A DNA stretch of 38,679 bases from SYAN01 sp049459795 (GTDB lineage: Bacteria; Actinomycetota; Actinomycetes; Nanopelagicales; Nanopelagicaceae). The translations under genes and the position numbers were made by a program. The notes below the pieces were generated by a model, which did no database searches, was not told the origin of the DNA, and worked only from the letters and a program-made list of their open reading frames with translations. Below, piece by piece: positions 30,326 to 38,679 of this stretch (positions within the stretch are counted from its first letter, which is position 1; every line of letters starts with the position of its first letter). The stretch is taken from assembly GCA_049459795.1 (NCBI GenBank), contig JBMUDS010000006.1, positions 1-38,679 of the forward strand, in the 5' to 3' direction.

Positions 30326-33267
30326 TTGATCATCTGATCGTTCGAGGTGCGAAGGAACATAACCTCAAGAACGTAAACCTGGAACTGCCACGGAATTCCT
30401 TGATCGTCTTCACTGGTCTTTCTGGCTCGGGGAAGTCTTCGTTAGCATTCGACACGATCTTCGCAGAAGGACAACGGCGTTATGTCGAGTCGCTATCCGC
30501 GTATGCGAGGCAATTCTTGGGACAGATGGATAAACCAGATGTCGACTTCATCGAAGGTCTCTCTCCAGCGGTCTCCATCGACCAGAAATCGACGAACCGA
30601 AATCCACGCTCGACTGTTGGAACCATCACTGAGGTCTACGACTACTTAAGGCTTCTCTTTGCTAGAGCAGGACGGCCTCACTGTCCGCGATGTGAGAAGC
30701 CGATTGCGCGACAGAATGCCCAGAACATCGTCGACCAGATCCTGCAGTTGCCAGTCGGTACCAAGTTCCAAGTCCTCGCCCCTGTAGTTCGTAGTCGAAA
30801 AGGGGAGTTCGTCGATCTCTTCAAGGAGCTCCAAGCGAGTGGCTATTCGCGGGCAAGAGTCGATGGCGAGATCATCATGTTGGATTCGCCTCCGAAACTG
30901 AAGAAACAGGAGAAGCATTCGATCGAAGTCGTCATCGATCGGCTATCGGTGAAACCAGAGTCTCGTTCAAGGATCAACGATTCCATCGAAACGGCGTTAC
31001 GCCTTGCAGATGGTCTCGTCATCTGCGACTTCGTCGATGGGTTGAACCTCTCTGGCGAGAGTGCGTCGGGGGATGATTCCACGGCAAAAGGTTCAGGAAA
31101 AAAGGGTCCAGAGAAGAAAGTCTCAGGAAATAAGGGCACGGGTAAGAAGAACAGCGTCGAGAAAGAGCGGACATATAGCGAGAAACTTGCCTGCCATGAA
31201 TGCCAGATCTCATTCGAAGAACTAGAGCCGCGTTCCTTCTCGTTCAACTCTCCATTCGGCGCTTGTCCAGAGTGCACTGGCATCGGATCGAAGCTGGAAG
31301 TCGATGAGGAATTGGTGATTCCGGATGACTCGATCTCCATCGAAGAAGGTGCCATCGCACCGTGGTCAGGTGGTCAAAGCTCCGAATACTTCTTAAGGCT
31401 CCTAGAGGGATTGGCACTCGACCTCAAGTTCTCGATGAAGACACCATGGAAGAAGCTCTCAGCGAAGGCGAAAGAGGCAGTGCTCCATGGCTATGAGTAT
31501 GAGATCCATGTTAAGTATCGGAATCGCTACGGAAGAGTGCGCAACTACTCGACTGGATTTGAGGGCGTCGTCCCTTTCATCGAACGACGCCATTCTGAAA
31601 CAGATAGCGATTACAGCCGCGAGAAATATGAGGCGTACATGCGCGAGACGCCTTGCCCAAAATGCTTAGGGAGTCGCTTGAAGCCAGAAGTCCTTGCCGT
31701 GAAGATCGGCGGACTCAATATCTCCCAGATCGCAGAGCTAGCTATCGACGAGTGCGCAGCGTTTCTATCGTCAGTCGAATTCACTGAGCGCGAAGCCAAG
31801 ATCGCCGAGCGAGTACTTAAAGAGGTCCACTCTCGTCTCGGATTCCTCATCGATGTCGGCTTGGAGTACCTGACTCTTGCTCGAGCTGCAGCGACATTGT
31901 CAGGTGGGGAGGCACAGCGGATTCGGTTGGCGACTCAGATCGGTTCCGGTCTTACAGGTGTCCTCTATGTGCTCGATGAACCAAGCATCGGCCTTCATCA
32001 ACGTGATAACCGTCGCTTAATTGAGACTTTGACTCGGTTGCGAGATATCGGAAACACCTTGATCGTGGTCGAACATGACGAGGAGACCATTCGCACTGCT
32101 GATTGGATCGTCGATATTGGCCCAGGTGCCGGCGAGCATGGCGGTGAGGTTGTCGTATCTGGTGACTTTCAGGCCCTGGTCTCCGCCAAGAGATCGATTA
32201 CGGGAGATTACATCTCCGGACGAAAGAGGATCGAGACACCTCAGAAGCGTCGCCCCATCGACCCTAAACGAGTCTTGATGGTGAAGGAAGCGAAAGCAAA
32301 CAATCTCAAGAACATAGATGTGAGATTCCCGCTAGGTCTCTTCGTCGCTGTCACTGGCGTGAGTGGATCCGGTAAGTCAACCCTCGTCAATGACATCCTC
32401 TATTCGGTACTTGCAAATAAGCTCAATGGTGCTCGTATCGTTCCTGGTCGGCATAGAAGCGTTCAGGGCCTTGAACATCTCGACAAAGTAGTTCATGTCG
32501 ATCAATCGCCGATCGGTCGCACACCGAGATCGAACCCTGCAACATATACCGGAGTCTTCGACAAGATCCGCGCGCTCTTCGCAGAGACGACCGAAGCTAA
32601 GGTCCGCGGCTATCAACAAGGAAGGTTCTCGTTTAACGTCAAGGGCGGACGATGTGAGAATTGTGCGGGTGATGGCACGATCACGATCGAGATGAACTTC
32701 CTGCCAGATGTATATGTGCCATGTGAGATCTGCCATGGTGCTCGCTACAACCGAGAGACGCTTGAAGTGCACTACAAGGGGAAGACGATCGCAGAAGTCC
32801 TTGATATGCCTATCGAGAAAGCCGCAGATTTCTTCGAGTCGATTCCTTCGATCCATAGGTACTTGAGAACGCTCTGCGATGTGGGTCTCGGCTATGTCCG
32901 GTTAGGACAATCTGCGCCCACTCTCTCGGGTGGAGAAGCACAGCGGGTCAAGTTAGCCACCGAACTGCAGAGACGTTCGACGGGAAGGACCATCTACGTC
33001 TTGGATGAACCAACGACTGGTCTGCACTTCGAAGATGTAAGGAAGCTCCTCATCGTCCTCTCGCGTTTGGTCGAGAGTGGTAATTCCGTTGTGGTCATCG
33101 AACATAATCTCGATGTCATCAAGTCAGCTGATTGGGTCATCGACTTAGGTCCTGGTGGGGGATCTGGTGGCGGCGAGGTGATAGCGGAGGGCACTCCGGA
33201 AGCAGTGGCGCGCATGAAAAAGAGTCACACCGGTCAATTCTTGGCGGAGATCCTTGGCTCGAAGTAG
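30322..33267 (+). CDS. uvrA: Excinuclease ABC subunit A with a low-complexity insertion
   Basis: UvrA is the damage-recognition ATPase of nucleotide excision repair. The 981 residues hold two ABC modules (Walker A GLSGSGKSS at 32-40 and GVSGSGKSTLV in the second half; signatures TLSGGEAQRI and TLSGGEAQRV; Walker B VLDEPSIGLH and VLDEPTTGLH). Zinc motifs are CHECQ paired with CPECTG, and CENCAG paired with CEICHG. Between ADGLVICDFVDG and YSEKLACHEC there is an insertion at about residues 244-283 rich in Lys, Gly, Ser and Glu, where homologues have only a few residues. It keeps the frame and the flanking motifs. GTG 30322 overlaps the uvrB stop by 4 bp. Confidence 0.97.
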   Translation: MIDHLIVRGAKEHNLKNVNLELPRNSLIVFTGLSGSGKSSLAFDTIFAEGQRRYVESLSAYARQFLGQMDKPDVDFIEGLSPAVSIDQKSTNRNPRSTVGTITEVYDYLRLLFARAGRPHCPRCEKPIARQNAQNIVDQILQLPVGTKFQVLAPVVRSRKGEFVDLFKELQASGYSRARVDGEIIMLDSPPKLKKQEKHSIEVVIDRLSVKPESRSRINDSIETALRLADGLVICDFVDGLNLSGESASGDDSTAKGSGKKGPEKKVSGNKGTGKKNSVEKERTYSEKLACHECQISFEELEPRSFSFNSPFGACPECTGIGSKLEVDEELVIPDDSISIEEGAIAPWSGGQSSEYFLRLLEGLALDLKFSMKTPWKKLSAKAKEAVLHGYEYEIHVKYRNRYGRVRNYSTGFEGVVPFIERRHSETDSDYSREKYEAYMRETPCPKCLGSRLKPEVLAVKIGGLNISQIAELAIDECAAFLSSVEFTEREAKIAERVLKEVHSRLGFLIDVGLEYLTLARAAATLSGGEAQRIRLATQIGSGLTGVLYVLDEPSIGLHQRDNRRLIETLTRLRDIGNTLIVVEHDEETIRTADWIVDIGPGAGEHGGEVVVSGDFQALVSAKRSITGDYISGRKRIETPQKRRPIDPKRVLMVKEAKANNLKNIDVRFPLGLFVAVTGVSGSGKSTLVNDILYSVLANKLNGARIVPGRHRSVQGLEHLDKVVHVDQSPIGRTPRSNPATYTGVFDKIRALFAETTEAKVRGYQQGRFSFNVKGGRCENCAGDGTITIEMNFLPDVYVPCEICHGARYNRETLEVHYKGKTIAEVLDMPIEKAADFFESIPSIHRYLRTLCDVGLGYVRLGQSAPTLSGGEAQRVKLATELQRRSTGRTIYVLDEPTTGLHFEDVRKLLIVLSRLVESGNSVVVIEHNLDVIKSADWVIDLGPGGGSGGGEVIAEGTPEAVARMKKSHTGQFLAEILGSK

Positions 33268-35224
33268 CCGCGATCCGGCGAGCTATCGACCTTCCGGCGT
33301 TCCGGATGAACCAGGCGTCTATCGCTTCTTTGATGAGAAAGAGAGAGTGATTTACGTCGGCAAAGCCCGATCACTTCGGAATCGGCTCAATTCATATTTT
33401 CAGAAGAACCTCACCGAGAAGACACGACGGATGGTGGAGAGCGCGGTTCGAGTCGACTGGACCGTAGTCAAGAGTGAAGTCGAAGCGCTCCAACTCGAAT
33501 TCAGTTGGATCAAGTCAGAGAATCCGGAGTTCAATGTCCAATTCCGTGATGACAAGTCGTACCCGTTCTTAGCGCTCTCAGTCAATGAGGAGTTCCCACG
33601 GATCTTCATCACGCGCTCTGATCGGATCGATGGGATCAGGAGATTTGGTCCGTTCACACATGCCTGGGCGCTCCGGAGCACGTTCGACGTCATACAGCGT
33701 GCATTTCCGGTAAGGAGCTGTAGCAAGTCGAATTTCGAGAAAGCGAAGCGCACGAAACGACAATGTCTTCTAGGAGATATCGGGAAGTGTTCTGCGCCAT
33801 GTATAGGTCGAATTACCAAACCCGATCATGATGCCCTTGTCGAGGGGGTCATCGCGTTCCTTGAGAAAGGTGACGATGAATTGCTCGCACATCTTGCACA
33901 AGAGATGGAGGAGGCCGCATCGCGGGAGGAATTCGAACGGGCTGCTTTGATTCGCGATCGGATCTCCTCGATCACCAAGGCACAGGAGTCTGCTGAGGCT
34001 GCGTGGTCAGAGAATCTGACTTTGGATCTCTTCGCGCGTCATGACGACATCACCCATTCGGCGATCTCGTGGTTCACGGTGCGTTCCGGACGGATCACGG
34101 GTTCGCGCTCATGGGTGATAGAGATGAAGGCGATACCTGAAGAGAGCTCGGTGATGGCTATCGCACTTCAGCGTCATTACGAAGAGCATGCGGATGAGAT
34201 TCCGCATGAGATATTGGTATCTGAAGAAGGTGATGAAACGGAACCACTTGCTGCACTTCTCGCCAGGGATGCAGGACATAGCGTTACGGTCAAGACACCG
34301 CTACGTGGTGAGAAACTCGAATTGATGGCGATGGCCAAGCGGAGCGCTCACTATGCATTGGTGCAGTTCCTGTCGAAGCGCTCCAACGACACGGCTGTGA
34401 CGGGCAATGCATTGGAAGAGATCGCGGAGGCGCTCGATCTCACTGAGATACCACTTAGAATCGAATGTTTCGATATCTCCAATATCCAAGGTACTTCGAT
34501 TGTCGCCTCAATGGTGGTCTTCGAAGATGGCCAACCGCGAAAGAGCGAGTATCGACGATTCTCGATCACGGATCCTCAAATCAAAGACGATTTCTCCTCC
34601 ATGGCACATGTGATCACCCGTAGATTCAAACGATTCCTTTTGGAGCGAGACATCGACGTCGCTGAGTTGGAGATCTCCGGTGGTAAGAGGCCAAAGTTCG
34701 CCTATCCACCGCAACTCGTCGTGATCGACGGAGGAAAAGGTCAGGTCAATGCAGCTTGGAGCGCGCTCTCTGCTCTCGGAATTTCAGGCATCCCAGTCGT
34801 TGGACTCGCCAAGCGATTGGAGGAGCTCTATCTCCCCGAACGAAGCGAGCCGATCATCTTGCCTCGCCACAGCGAAGGTCTCTATCTGTTGCAACGTATC
34901 CGCGATGAGGCCCACAGATTCGCGATCACATTCCATCGGAGCAAACGTTCGAAGTTGATGTTGGATTCACTTCTCGACGAGATTCCTGCTCTTGGTGAGG
35001 TGAGACGAGAGGCGCTTCTTCGTCATTTCGGTTCGGTCGCCGCGCTACGTAAGGCCGAACTCACCGAGATCGCGAGCGTTCCAGGTATCGGAATGCGAAT
35101 CGCTCACCTGATCGTCGACCACCTTGCCACCCTCTCGCTCGAAGTATTAGACACGGGAACGGGTGAGTTGATCAGCGGTACTCCTAGCATCGAGAAGGAT
35201 CACGCACCCGAGGGTGACGAGTAG
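33254..35224 (+). CDS. uvrC: Excinuclease ABC subunit C
   Basis: UvrC makes both incisions of nucleotide excision repair. The 656-residue protein shows the N-terminal GIY-YIG nuclease (GVYRFFDEKERVIYVGKARS), a cysteine-containing segment (QCLLGDIGKCSAPCIGRI), a UVR motif for UvrB contact (EEAASREEFERAALIRDR), the RNase H-like second nuclease (ECFDISNIQGTSIVASM, VIDGGKGQVNAA, RDEAHRFAITFHR) and a C-terminal helix-hairpin-helix pair (LLRHFGSVAALRKAEL, SVPGIGMRIAHLI). TTG 33254 is the only start that keeps the GIY-YIG domain. It lies within the end of uvrA (14-bp overlap) with GGAG at 33246-33249. Having uvrB, uvrA and uvrC contiguous gives coupled production of the whole system. Confidence 0.96.
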   Translation: MARSSRDPASYRPSGVPDEPGVYRFFDEKERVIYVGKARSLRNRLNSYFQKNLTEKTRRMVESAVRVDWTVVKSEVEALQLEFSWIKSENPEFNVQFRDDKSYPFLALSVNEEFPRIFITRSDRIDGIRRFGPFTHAWALRSTFDVIQRAFPVRSCSKSNFEKAKRTKRQCLLGDIGKCSAPCIGRITKPDHDALVEGVIAFLEKGDDELLAHLAQEMEEAASREEFERAALIRDRISSITKAQESAEAAWSENLTLDLFARHDDITHSAISWFTVRSGRITGSRSWVIEMKAIPEESSVMAIALQRHYEEHADEIPHEILVSEEGDETEPLAALLARDAGHSVTVKTPLRGEKLELMAMAKRSAHYALVQFLSKRSNDTAVTGNALEEIAEALDLTEIPLRIECFDISNIQGTSIVASMVVFEDGQPRKSEYRRFSITDPQIKDDFSSMAHVITRRFKRFLLERDIDVAELEISGGKRPKFAYPPQLVVIDGGKGQVNAAWSALSALGISGIPVVGLAKRLEELYLPERSEPIILPRHSEGLYLLQRIRDEAHRFAITFHRSKRSKLMLDSLLDEIPALGEVRREALLRHFGSVAALRKAELTEIASVPGIGMRIAHLIVDHLATLSLEVLDTGTGELISGTPSIEKDHAPEGDE

Positions 35225-35237
35225 AGTCAGGACCGAT

Positions 35238-36116
35238 ATGGAAGGTCGAGAACTCCTAGTCATCTCCGGAATGAGCGGAGCGGGTAAGTCGTCCGTTGCT
35301 AATGCTCTGGAAGACGGTGGCTGGTATGTGGTGGATAACTTGCCACCTGCAATGATCGCTTCACTCCTGACTATGACGGAACAGACAGTCAAGACCATTG
35401 CCGTGGTGATCGATGTCCGTGGCCGCGAACATTTTGATGATCTCCATCGTTCCTTGACTGAACTCGCCTCACATGGGATCAAGAGCAGGATCCTTTTCGT
35501 CGATGCATCCGATGACTCTCTCGTGAGACGGTTCGAAGCGACGAAACGTCCGCATCCATTACAAGCACAGGATCGAGTGCTCGATGGCATCCATCGTGAG
35601 CGCGAGAAGTTGCAGGAGTTGAGGAGTCAAGCAGACATCATCGTCGATACGAGTGAGATGAACATCCATCAACTGGAACGTCGTATAGATCAACTCTTCG
35701 ATCATGAGGGAAGAGTGGACCTACAAGTGAATGTGATCTCATTCGGATATAAGTATGGCCTGCCAGTAGACGCTGACCTTGTCCTCGATTGTCGATTCAT
35801 TGCGAACCCACACTGGGACCCCGAGCTTCGTCCATTGACCGGGCTTGATGATGCGGTCTCTTCTCGAGTCCTCGAGAGTGAAGGTGTTGGAGAATTCCTA
35901 AGTTACACCCAGCAACTGATTGCGAGCATGGCACCGGGCTTCGTCCGTGAAGGAAAGAAGTTCATCACGCTTGCCGTTGGTTGTACCGGTGGACGACACC
36001 GTTCGGTGGCGATCTGCGAGGAGCTGTCTCGACGTATCGCGACTGGAACGGTCGAGGGCTCTGACCTCCTCCTTCGAGTTCAGGCATCTCATCGAGATGT
36101 TCATCGAGAGCGTTAA
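35238..36116 (+). CDS. rapZ: RapZ-family RNase adapter / nucleotide-binding protein
   Basis: This protein belongs to the RapZ (YvcJ) family. In E. coli RapZ binds small RNAs and guides RNase E in control of amino-sugar synthesis; in Gram-positive bacteria the role is less clear. Visible motifs are the P-loop SGMSGAGKSSVANALED, GWYVVDNLPP, VVIDVRGREHF, FVDASDDSLVRRF, the C-terminal SFGYKYGLPVDADLVLD, DCRFIANPHWDPELR and CTGGRHRSVAICEEL. ATG 35238 (292 residues) has AGGA 5 nt upstream. GTG 35214 would add 8 residues and overlap uvrC by 11 bp. It forms the conserved actinobacterial block rapZ-yvcK-whiA with its neighbours. The exact function in this organism is inferred only from family. Confidence 0.93.
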   Translation: MEGRELLVISGMSGAGKSSVANALEDGGWYVVDNLPPAMIASLLTMTEQTVKTIAVVIDVRGREHFDDLHRSLTELASHGIKSRILFVDASDDSLVRRFEATKRPHPLQAQDRVLDGIHREREKLQELRSQADIIVDTSEMNIHQLERRIDQLFDHEGRVDLQVNVISFGYKYGLPVDADLVLDCRFIANPHWDPELRPLTGLDDAVSSRVLESEGVGEFLSYTQQLIASMAPGFVREGKKFITLAVGCTGGRHRSVAICEELSRRIATGTVEGSDLLLRVQASHRDVHRER

Positions 36117-36131
36117 TGGGAGATCTTTCAG

Positions 36132-37061
36132 ATGATGCTTAAGGTCACCGCTCTCGGGGGTGGACATGGACTTGCGGGAACGCTGAGAGCGCTCCGTGCC
36201 ACTTCGTCCGACATCACCGCAATAGTGACGGTGGCTGATAATGGTGGTTCATCCGGAAGACTTCGCGAGGAATTCAATTCGCTACCGCCTGGTGATCTTC
36301 GAATGGCTCTCGCGGCGCTCTGCGGTGCTGATGCATGGGGAAGAAGTTGGGCAGAGATCATGCAGTACCGTTTCGATTCCACAGGAGAGATGAATGGACA
36401 TGCACTCGGTAATCTCTTACTGACCGCGCTTTGGGATCGAGAATCCGACCCGGTCAAGGGTTTGGACCGAGTCGGCGAGCTTCTTAAAGTGGTCGGACGA
36501 GTGCTTCCCATGTCGCTTGAACCTCTCGAGATCGAGGCTGATTTCGCAGATGGTGTGCGGATTCGAGGACAAGTCGAGGTTGGAACCTATCGGGCTGATC
36601 TTGTGGACATTCGGATCATTCCGGAACATCCGAAACCGACTCCTGAGGCTGTCGATGCGATCAATCGTGCCGATTGGATCACGCTGGGACCAGGCTCGTG
36701 GTTCTCCAGTGTGATGCCACATCTCTTAGTGGGGGATCAAAGAGATTCCATCCTTCGATCCAAGGCGAAGAAGATGGTCCTTCTCAATCTTGATGATCCA
36801 GCAGGAGATGAATTAGCCGGTACGTCACCGATGGATCATCTCGATGTCATCACACGTTACGCATCTGGATTGCGACTCGATGTGGTCTTGGCTGACATAT
36901 CTCTTTCCCGATACGGCAGGGCTCTCAATGAGAAGGCGGAGTCCATGGGTGCACGTTTAGAGATGTGGGATTTAGCACATCAGGAGACGAGAAATTATCA
37001 CGATAGCGAGAAATTAGCCTTGGCTTTCCGTCACATTTTCGAGCAAGAAAGTGTTAGATAA
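36132..37061 (+). CDS. yvcK: YvcK/CofD-family protein (gluconeogenesis factor)
   Basis: YvcK proteins resemble CofD in fold and bind UDP-sugars; in Bacillus and mycobacteria they are needed for cell wall synthesis and growth on gluconeogenic carbon sources. The 309 residues show the nucleotide-binding start VTALGGGHGLAGTLRALR, IVTVADNGGSSGRLREEF, PPGDLRMALAAL, MNGHALGNLLL and WITLGPGSWFSSVMPHLL. The family usual length is 310-330. Two adjacent ATGs (36132 and 36135) are possible; GGGAG at 36118-36122 suits either. The gene lies 15 bp after rapZ and 5 bp before whiA. Biochemical activity beyond ligand binding is not established for most members. Confidence 0.94.
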   Translation: MMLKVTALGGGHGLAGTLRALRATSSDITAIVTVADNGGSSGRLREEFNSLPPGDLRMALAALCGADAWGRSWAEIMQYRFDSTGEMNGHALGNLLLTALWDRESDPVKGLDRVGELLKVVGRVLPMSLEPLEIEADFADGVRIRGQVEVGTYRADLVDIRIIPEHPKPTPEAVDAINRADWITLGPGSWFSSVMPHLLVGDQRDSILRSKAKKMVLLNLDDPAGDELAGTSPMDHLDVITRYASGLRLDVVLADISLSRYGRALNEKAESMGARLEMWDLAHQETRNYHDSEKLALAFRHIFEQESVR

Positions 37062-37066
37062 CACCT

Positions 37067-38050
37067 ATGGCGATGACCGCATCGGTGAAAGACGAGTTAG
37101 CCCGAGTTGCAATCAATAAACCGTGTTGCAGGAAGGCGGAGGTTTCTGCCGTACTTCGTTTCGCAGGTGGCCTTCACATCAACTCGGGGAAGATCGCAGT
37201 CGAAGTCGAATTAGATACTGCTCAATCCGCACGGCGCTTGAGGAAAGATATCGCTGAGATCTATGGACATGATTCTGAAGTTGCGATCGTCAGTGCCGGG
37301 GGATTGCGTAAAGGTAATCGTTATCAGGTCAGGGTGATCGATGATGGTGAGGCGCTTGCTCGCCAAACCGGATTGATCGATTCGCAGAATCGTCCGATCA
37401 GAGGATTGCCACCACAGATCGTCTCTGCCGCAATCTGTGATGCAGAAGCTGCGTGGCGCGGTGCCTTTGTGGCACATGGTTCACTGACGGAACCAGGAAG
37501 ATCATCGGCCCTTGAGATCACATGCCCGGGTCCCGAAGCAGCACTTGCCCTTGTGGGATCGGCACGCCGACTCGGAATCACCGCAAAAGCACGTGAGGTG
37601 CGCGGGGTTGATCGGGTCGTGATCCGAGATGGCGATGCGATTGGTGCCTTGTTGACGCGAATCGGTGCTCATGAAAGCGTCTTGGCCTGGGAAGAGCGGC
37701 GTATGCGTCGCGAAGTACGTGCAACCGCTAACCGTCTGGCCAATTTCGATGACGCCAACCTTCGCCGATCGGCGAGAGCCGCGGTTGCCGCATCGGCTCG
37801 AGTACAGCGTGCTCTCGAGATCTTGGGAGAAGAAATCCCAGATCATCTCCGCGAGGCAGGTGAGTTGAGGATCAAGCATGGCCAGGCCAGTCTGGAAGAA
37901 CTTGGATCGTTGGCGGTGCCTGCGATGACGAAGGATGCCGTTGCTGGACGAATTCGACGGCTTTTGGCAATGGCTGATAAGAGAGCAGCTGAACTAGGAA
38001 TTCCCGACACCGAGAGCTCTCTTTCTCCTGAAATGCTCAGCCAGGAGTGA
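37067..38050 (+). CDS. whiA: WhiA, homing-endonuclease-like DNA-binding regulator
   Basis: WhiA controls sporulation septation in Streptomyces with WhiB and is widely kept in non-sporulating Gram-positive bacteria, where it affects cell division. The 327-residue protein has the N-terminal WhiA domain (SVKDELARVAINKPCCRKAE), a degenerate LAGLIDADG endonuclease fold lacking the catalytic acidic residues (RGAFVAHGSLTEPG, LEITCPGPEAAL), and a C-terminal helix-turn-helix (LGEEIPDHLREAGELRIKH, SLEELGSLAVPAMTKDAVAGRI). The ATG at 37067 follows the yvcK stop by 5 bp, and TTAGATA 6 nt upstream resembles a weak leaderless -10. In this lineage its target is unknown; the gene right after it is gap. Confidence 0.95.
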   Translation: MAMTASVKDELARVAINKPCCRKAEVSAVLRFAGGLHINSGKIAVEVELDTAQSARRLRKDIAEIYGHDSEVAIVSAGGLRKGNRYQVRVIDDGEALARQTGLIDSQNRPIRGLPPQIVSAAICDAEAAWRGAFVAHGSLTEPGRSSALEITCPGPEAALALVGSARRLGITAKAREVRGVDRVVIRDGDAIGALLTRIGAHESVLAWEERRMRREVRATANRLANFDDANLRRSARAAVAASARVQRALEILGEEIPDHLREAGELRIKHGQASLEELGSLAVPAMTKDAVAGRIRRLLAMADKRAAELGIPDTESSLSPEMLSQE

Positions 38051-38054
38051 TTGC

Positions 38055-38192
38055 TAGACTGGTGCAATATCCACGGCGTTGTGGATGATCCACGAATCCC
38101 CTTCATGGGCTCTTTCTCAGTTCTGCCGAGTGACGTGGAAATCGATCAAGGGAAGTTTGTGAGTGAAACTCATGATGTCGAGTGAGGTTTCA
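38055..38192 (+). promoter_or_regulatory. gap upstream region: promoter-like box, hexamer array and hairpin
   Basis: TAGACT (38055-38060) is a possible -10 box. Just downstream the hexamer occurs three times as ATCCAC (38069-38074), GTGGAT (38081-38086) and ATCCAC (38088-38093); the last two form the palindrome GTGGAT-G-ATCCAC. A second element pairs TGAAACTCA (38164-38172) with TGAGGTTTCA (38183-38192), with one bulged G, 13 nt before the ribosome site AAGGA (38206-38210). The first element suggests an operator for a gap regulator; the second would be an mRNA hairpin. Confidence 0.45.
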
Positions 38193-38215
38193 TGTCAAGA
38201 GAGTGAAGGACGTCA

Positions 38216-38679
38216 ATGGTCAAGGTAGGTATCAACGGATTCGGTCGCATCGGCCGTAACTTCTTCCGAGCAGCGCTGAAGCAAAACGCAGATTTTCAGA
38301 TCGTCGCCATAAACGATCTCACAGATAACGAGACTTTGGCCCACCTTCTCAAATATGACTCGATCCTTGGTCGATTAGGTGCTGAGGTGACATTCACCGA
38401 AGACTCGATCACCGTAGATGGAAAGAAGATCAAGGTCTTTGCCGAAAAAGATCCAGCTCAGATTCCGTGGGGTGATGTAGATATCGTCGTCGAGTCGACC
38501 GGAAGATTCACGAAGGCTGCTGATGCGAAGAAGCATATGGCCGCGGGAGCGAAGAAGGTGATCATCTCTGCGCCAGCAACTGATGAGGACATCACGATTG
38601 TCCTTGGCGTCAATGAGAGTTCCTACGATCCAGCCAAGCACCATGTGATCTCGAACGCCTCTTGCACCACAAACTGTCT
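38216..38679 (+). CDS. gap: Glyceraldehyde-3-phosphate dehydrogenase (partial, 5' end)
   Basis: Gap oxidises and phosphorylates glyceraldehyde 3-phosphate with NAD in glycolysis. The frame runs off the window end after about 154 residues. The NAD-binding start VKVGINGFGRIGRNFFRA, AINDLTDNETLAHLLKYDS, the STGRFTKAADAKKHM segment, VIISAPATDEDITIV and finally SNASCTTNC are seen; the first Cys of the last motif is the catalytic thiol. ATG 38216 has AAGGA 5 nt upstream. The asparagine-aspartate at 32-33 (AINDL) is the usual NAD-preferring arrangement. The rest of the catalytic domain lies outside the window. Confidence 0.96.
   Translation, partial: MVKVGINGFGRIGRNFFRAALKQNADFQIVAINDLTDNETLAHLLKYDSILGRLGAEVTFTEDSITVDGKKIKVFAEKDPAQIPWGDVDIVVESTGRFTKAADAKKHMAAGAKKVIISAPATDEDITIVLGVNESSYDPAKHHVISNASCTTNC

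Noticed and set aside
38375..38644. Minus-strand ORF opposite gap
   Set aside because: It is a shadow of the conserved gap frame and resembles no known protein.
1..38679. Antiphage island, mobile element or CRISPR array
   Set aside because: Every stretch is explained by housekeeping genes in a familiar order; no integrase, transposase, att-like direct repeat or spaced repeat array is visible.

Overview
The window is a dense stretch of core chromosome from an actinobacterium (Actinomycetia). Evidence for this is the PriA-type HisA, an ANTAR-domain response regulator of the PdtaR type, WhiA, a 1507-residue GltB, many GTG and TTG starts, and several start codons lying 5-7 nt after a TANNNT -10 box, as expected for leaderless mRNAs. 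As I recall them, the gene neighbourhoods match those of Streptomyces and Mycobacterium (his cluster, lgt, gltBD, pyk, pdtaR, polA, rpsA, coaE, uvrB, uvrA, then uvrC-rapZ-yvcK-whiA-gap). Base composition looks only moderately GC-rich, roughly 50-55% by eye, which is low for the phylum. A free-living aquatic lineage related to Nanopelagicales is a guess, not a demonstrated assignment.

Layout. Positions 1-1115 hold the 3' end of dnaE. 1130-6803 is a tightly packed histidine operon, hisD-C-B-H-priA-F-I, without hisG or hisE. 6841-9164 holds a DsbA-like membrane-anchored thiol oxidoreductase, lgt and a VIT/CCC1-like metal transporter. 9303-15276 is gltB-gltD, followed by pyk. A tRNA with anticodon CAA (16819-16891) sits one nucleotide before the start codon of a pdtaR-like gene. 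17609-22798 is a branched-chain amino acid (Liv) ABC transporter in which the binding-protein gene livK (+) converges on livHMGF (-) across a bidirectional terminator. 22973-28243 contains a hotdog thioesterase (-), polA, rpsA and coaE. 28253-35224 is uvrB-uvrA-uvrC, and 35238-38050 is rapZ-yvcK-whiA. The window ends inside gap, at its active-site cysteine region.

The genes cover nitrogen entry and amino acid supply (GltBD, Liv, His), lower glycolysis (Gap, Pyk), coenzyme A, lipoprotein maturation (Lgt, which should lipidate LivK), DNA replication and repair (DnaE, PolA, UvrABC), and a regulatory block (PdtaR, RapZ, YvcK, WhiA). No phage, insertion sequence, CRISPR array or toxin system is visible. 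The longest gene-free stretch is about 165 bp, so there is no unexplained gap above 300 bp.

The most unusual signals are not in the protein genes. The livK leader (17560-17602) can form a 7-bp hairpin whose loop pairs downstream as an H-type pseudoknot, or alternatively a long hairpin that buries the Shine-Dalgarno sequence; this has the logic of a riboswitch-like translational switch. The CAA tRNA has a short variable loop although leucine tRNAs normally have a long one, and it abuts the regulator gene so closely that tRNA 3' processing would create an almost leaderless mRNA. Other points are LivH with a secreted N-terminal domain, a Lys/Gly/Ser-rich insertion in UvrA, three 12-bp repeats before pyk, and a triple ATCCAC/GTGGAT array before gap.
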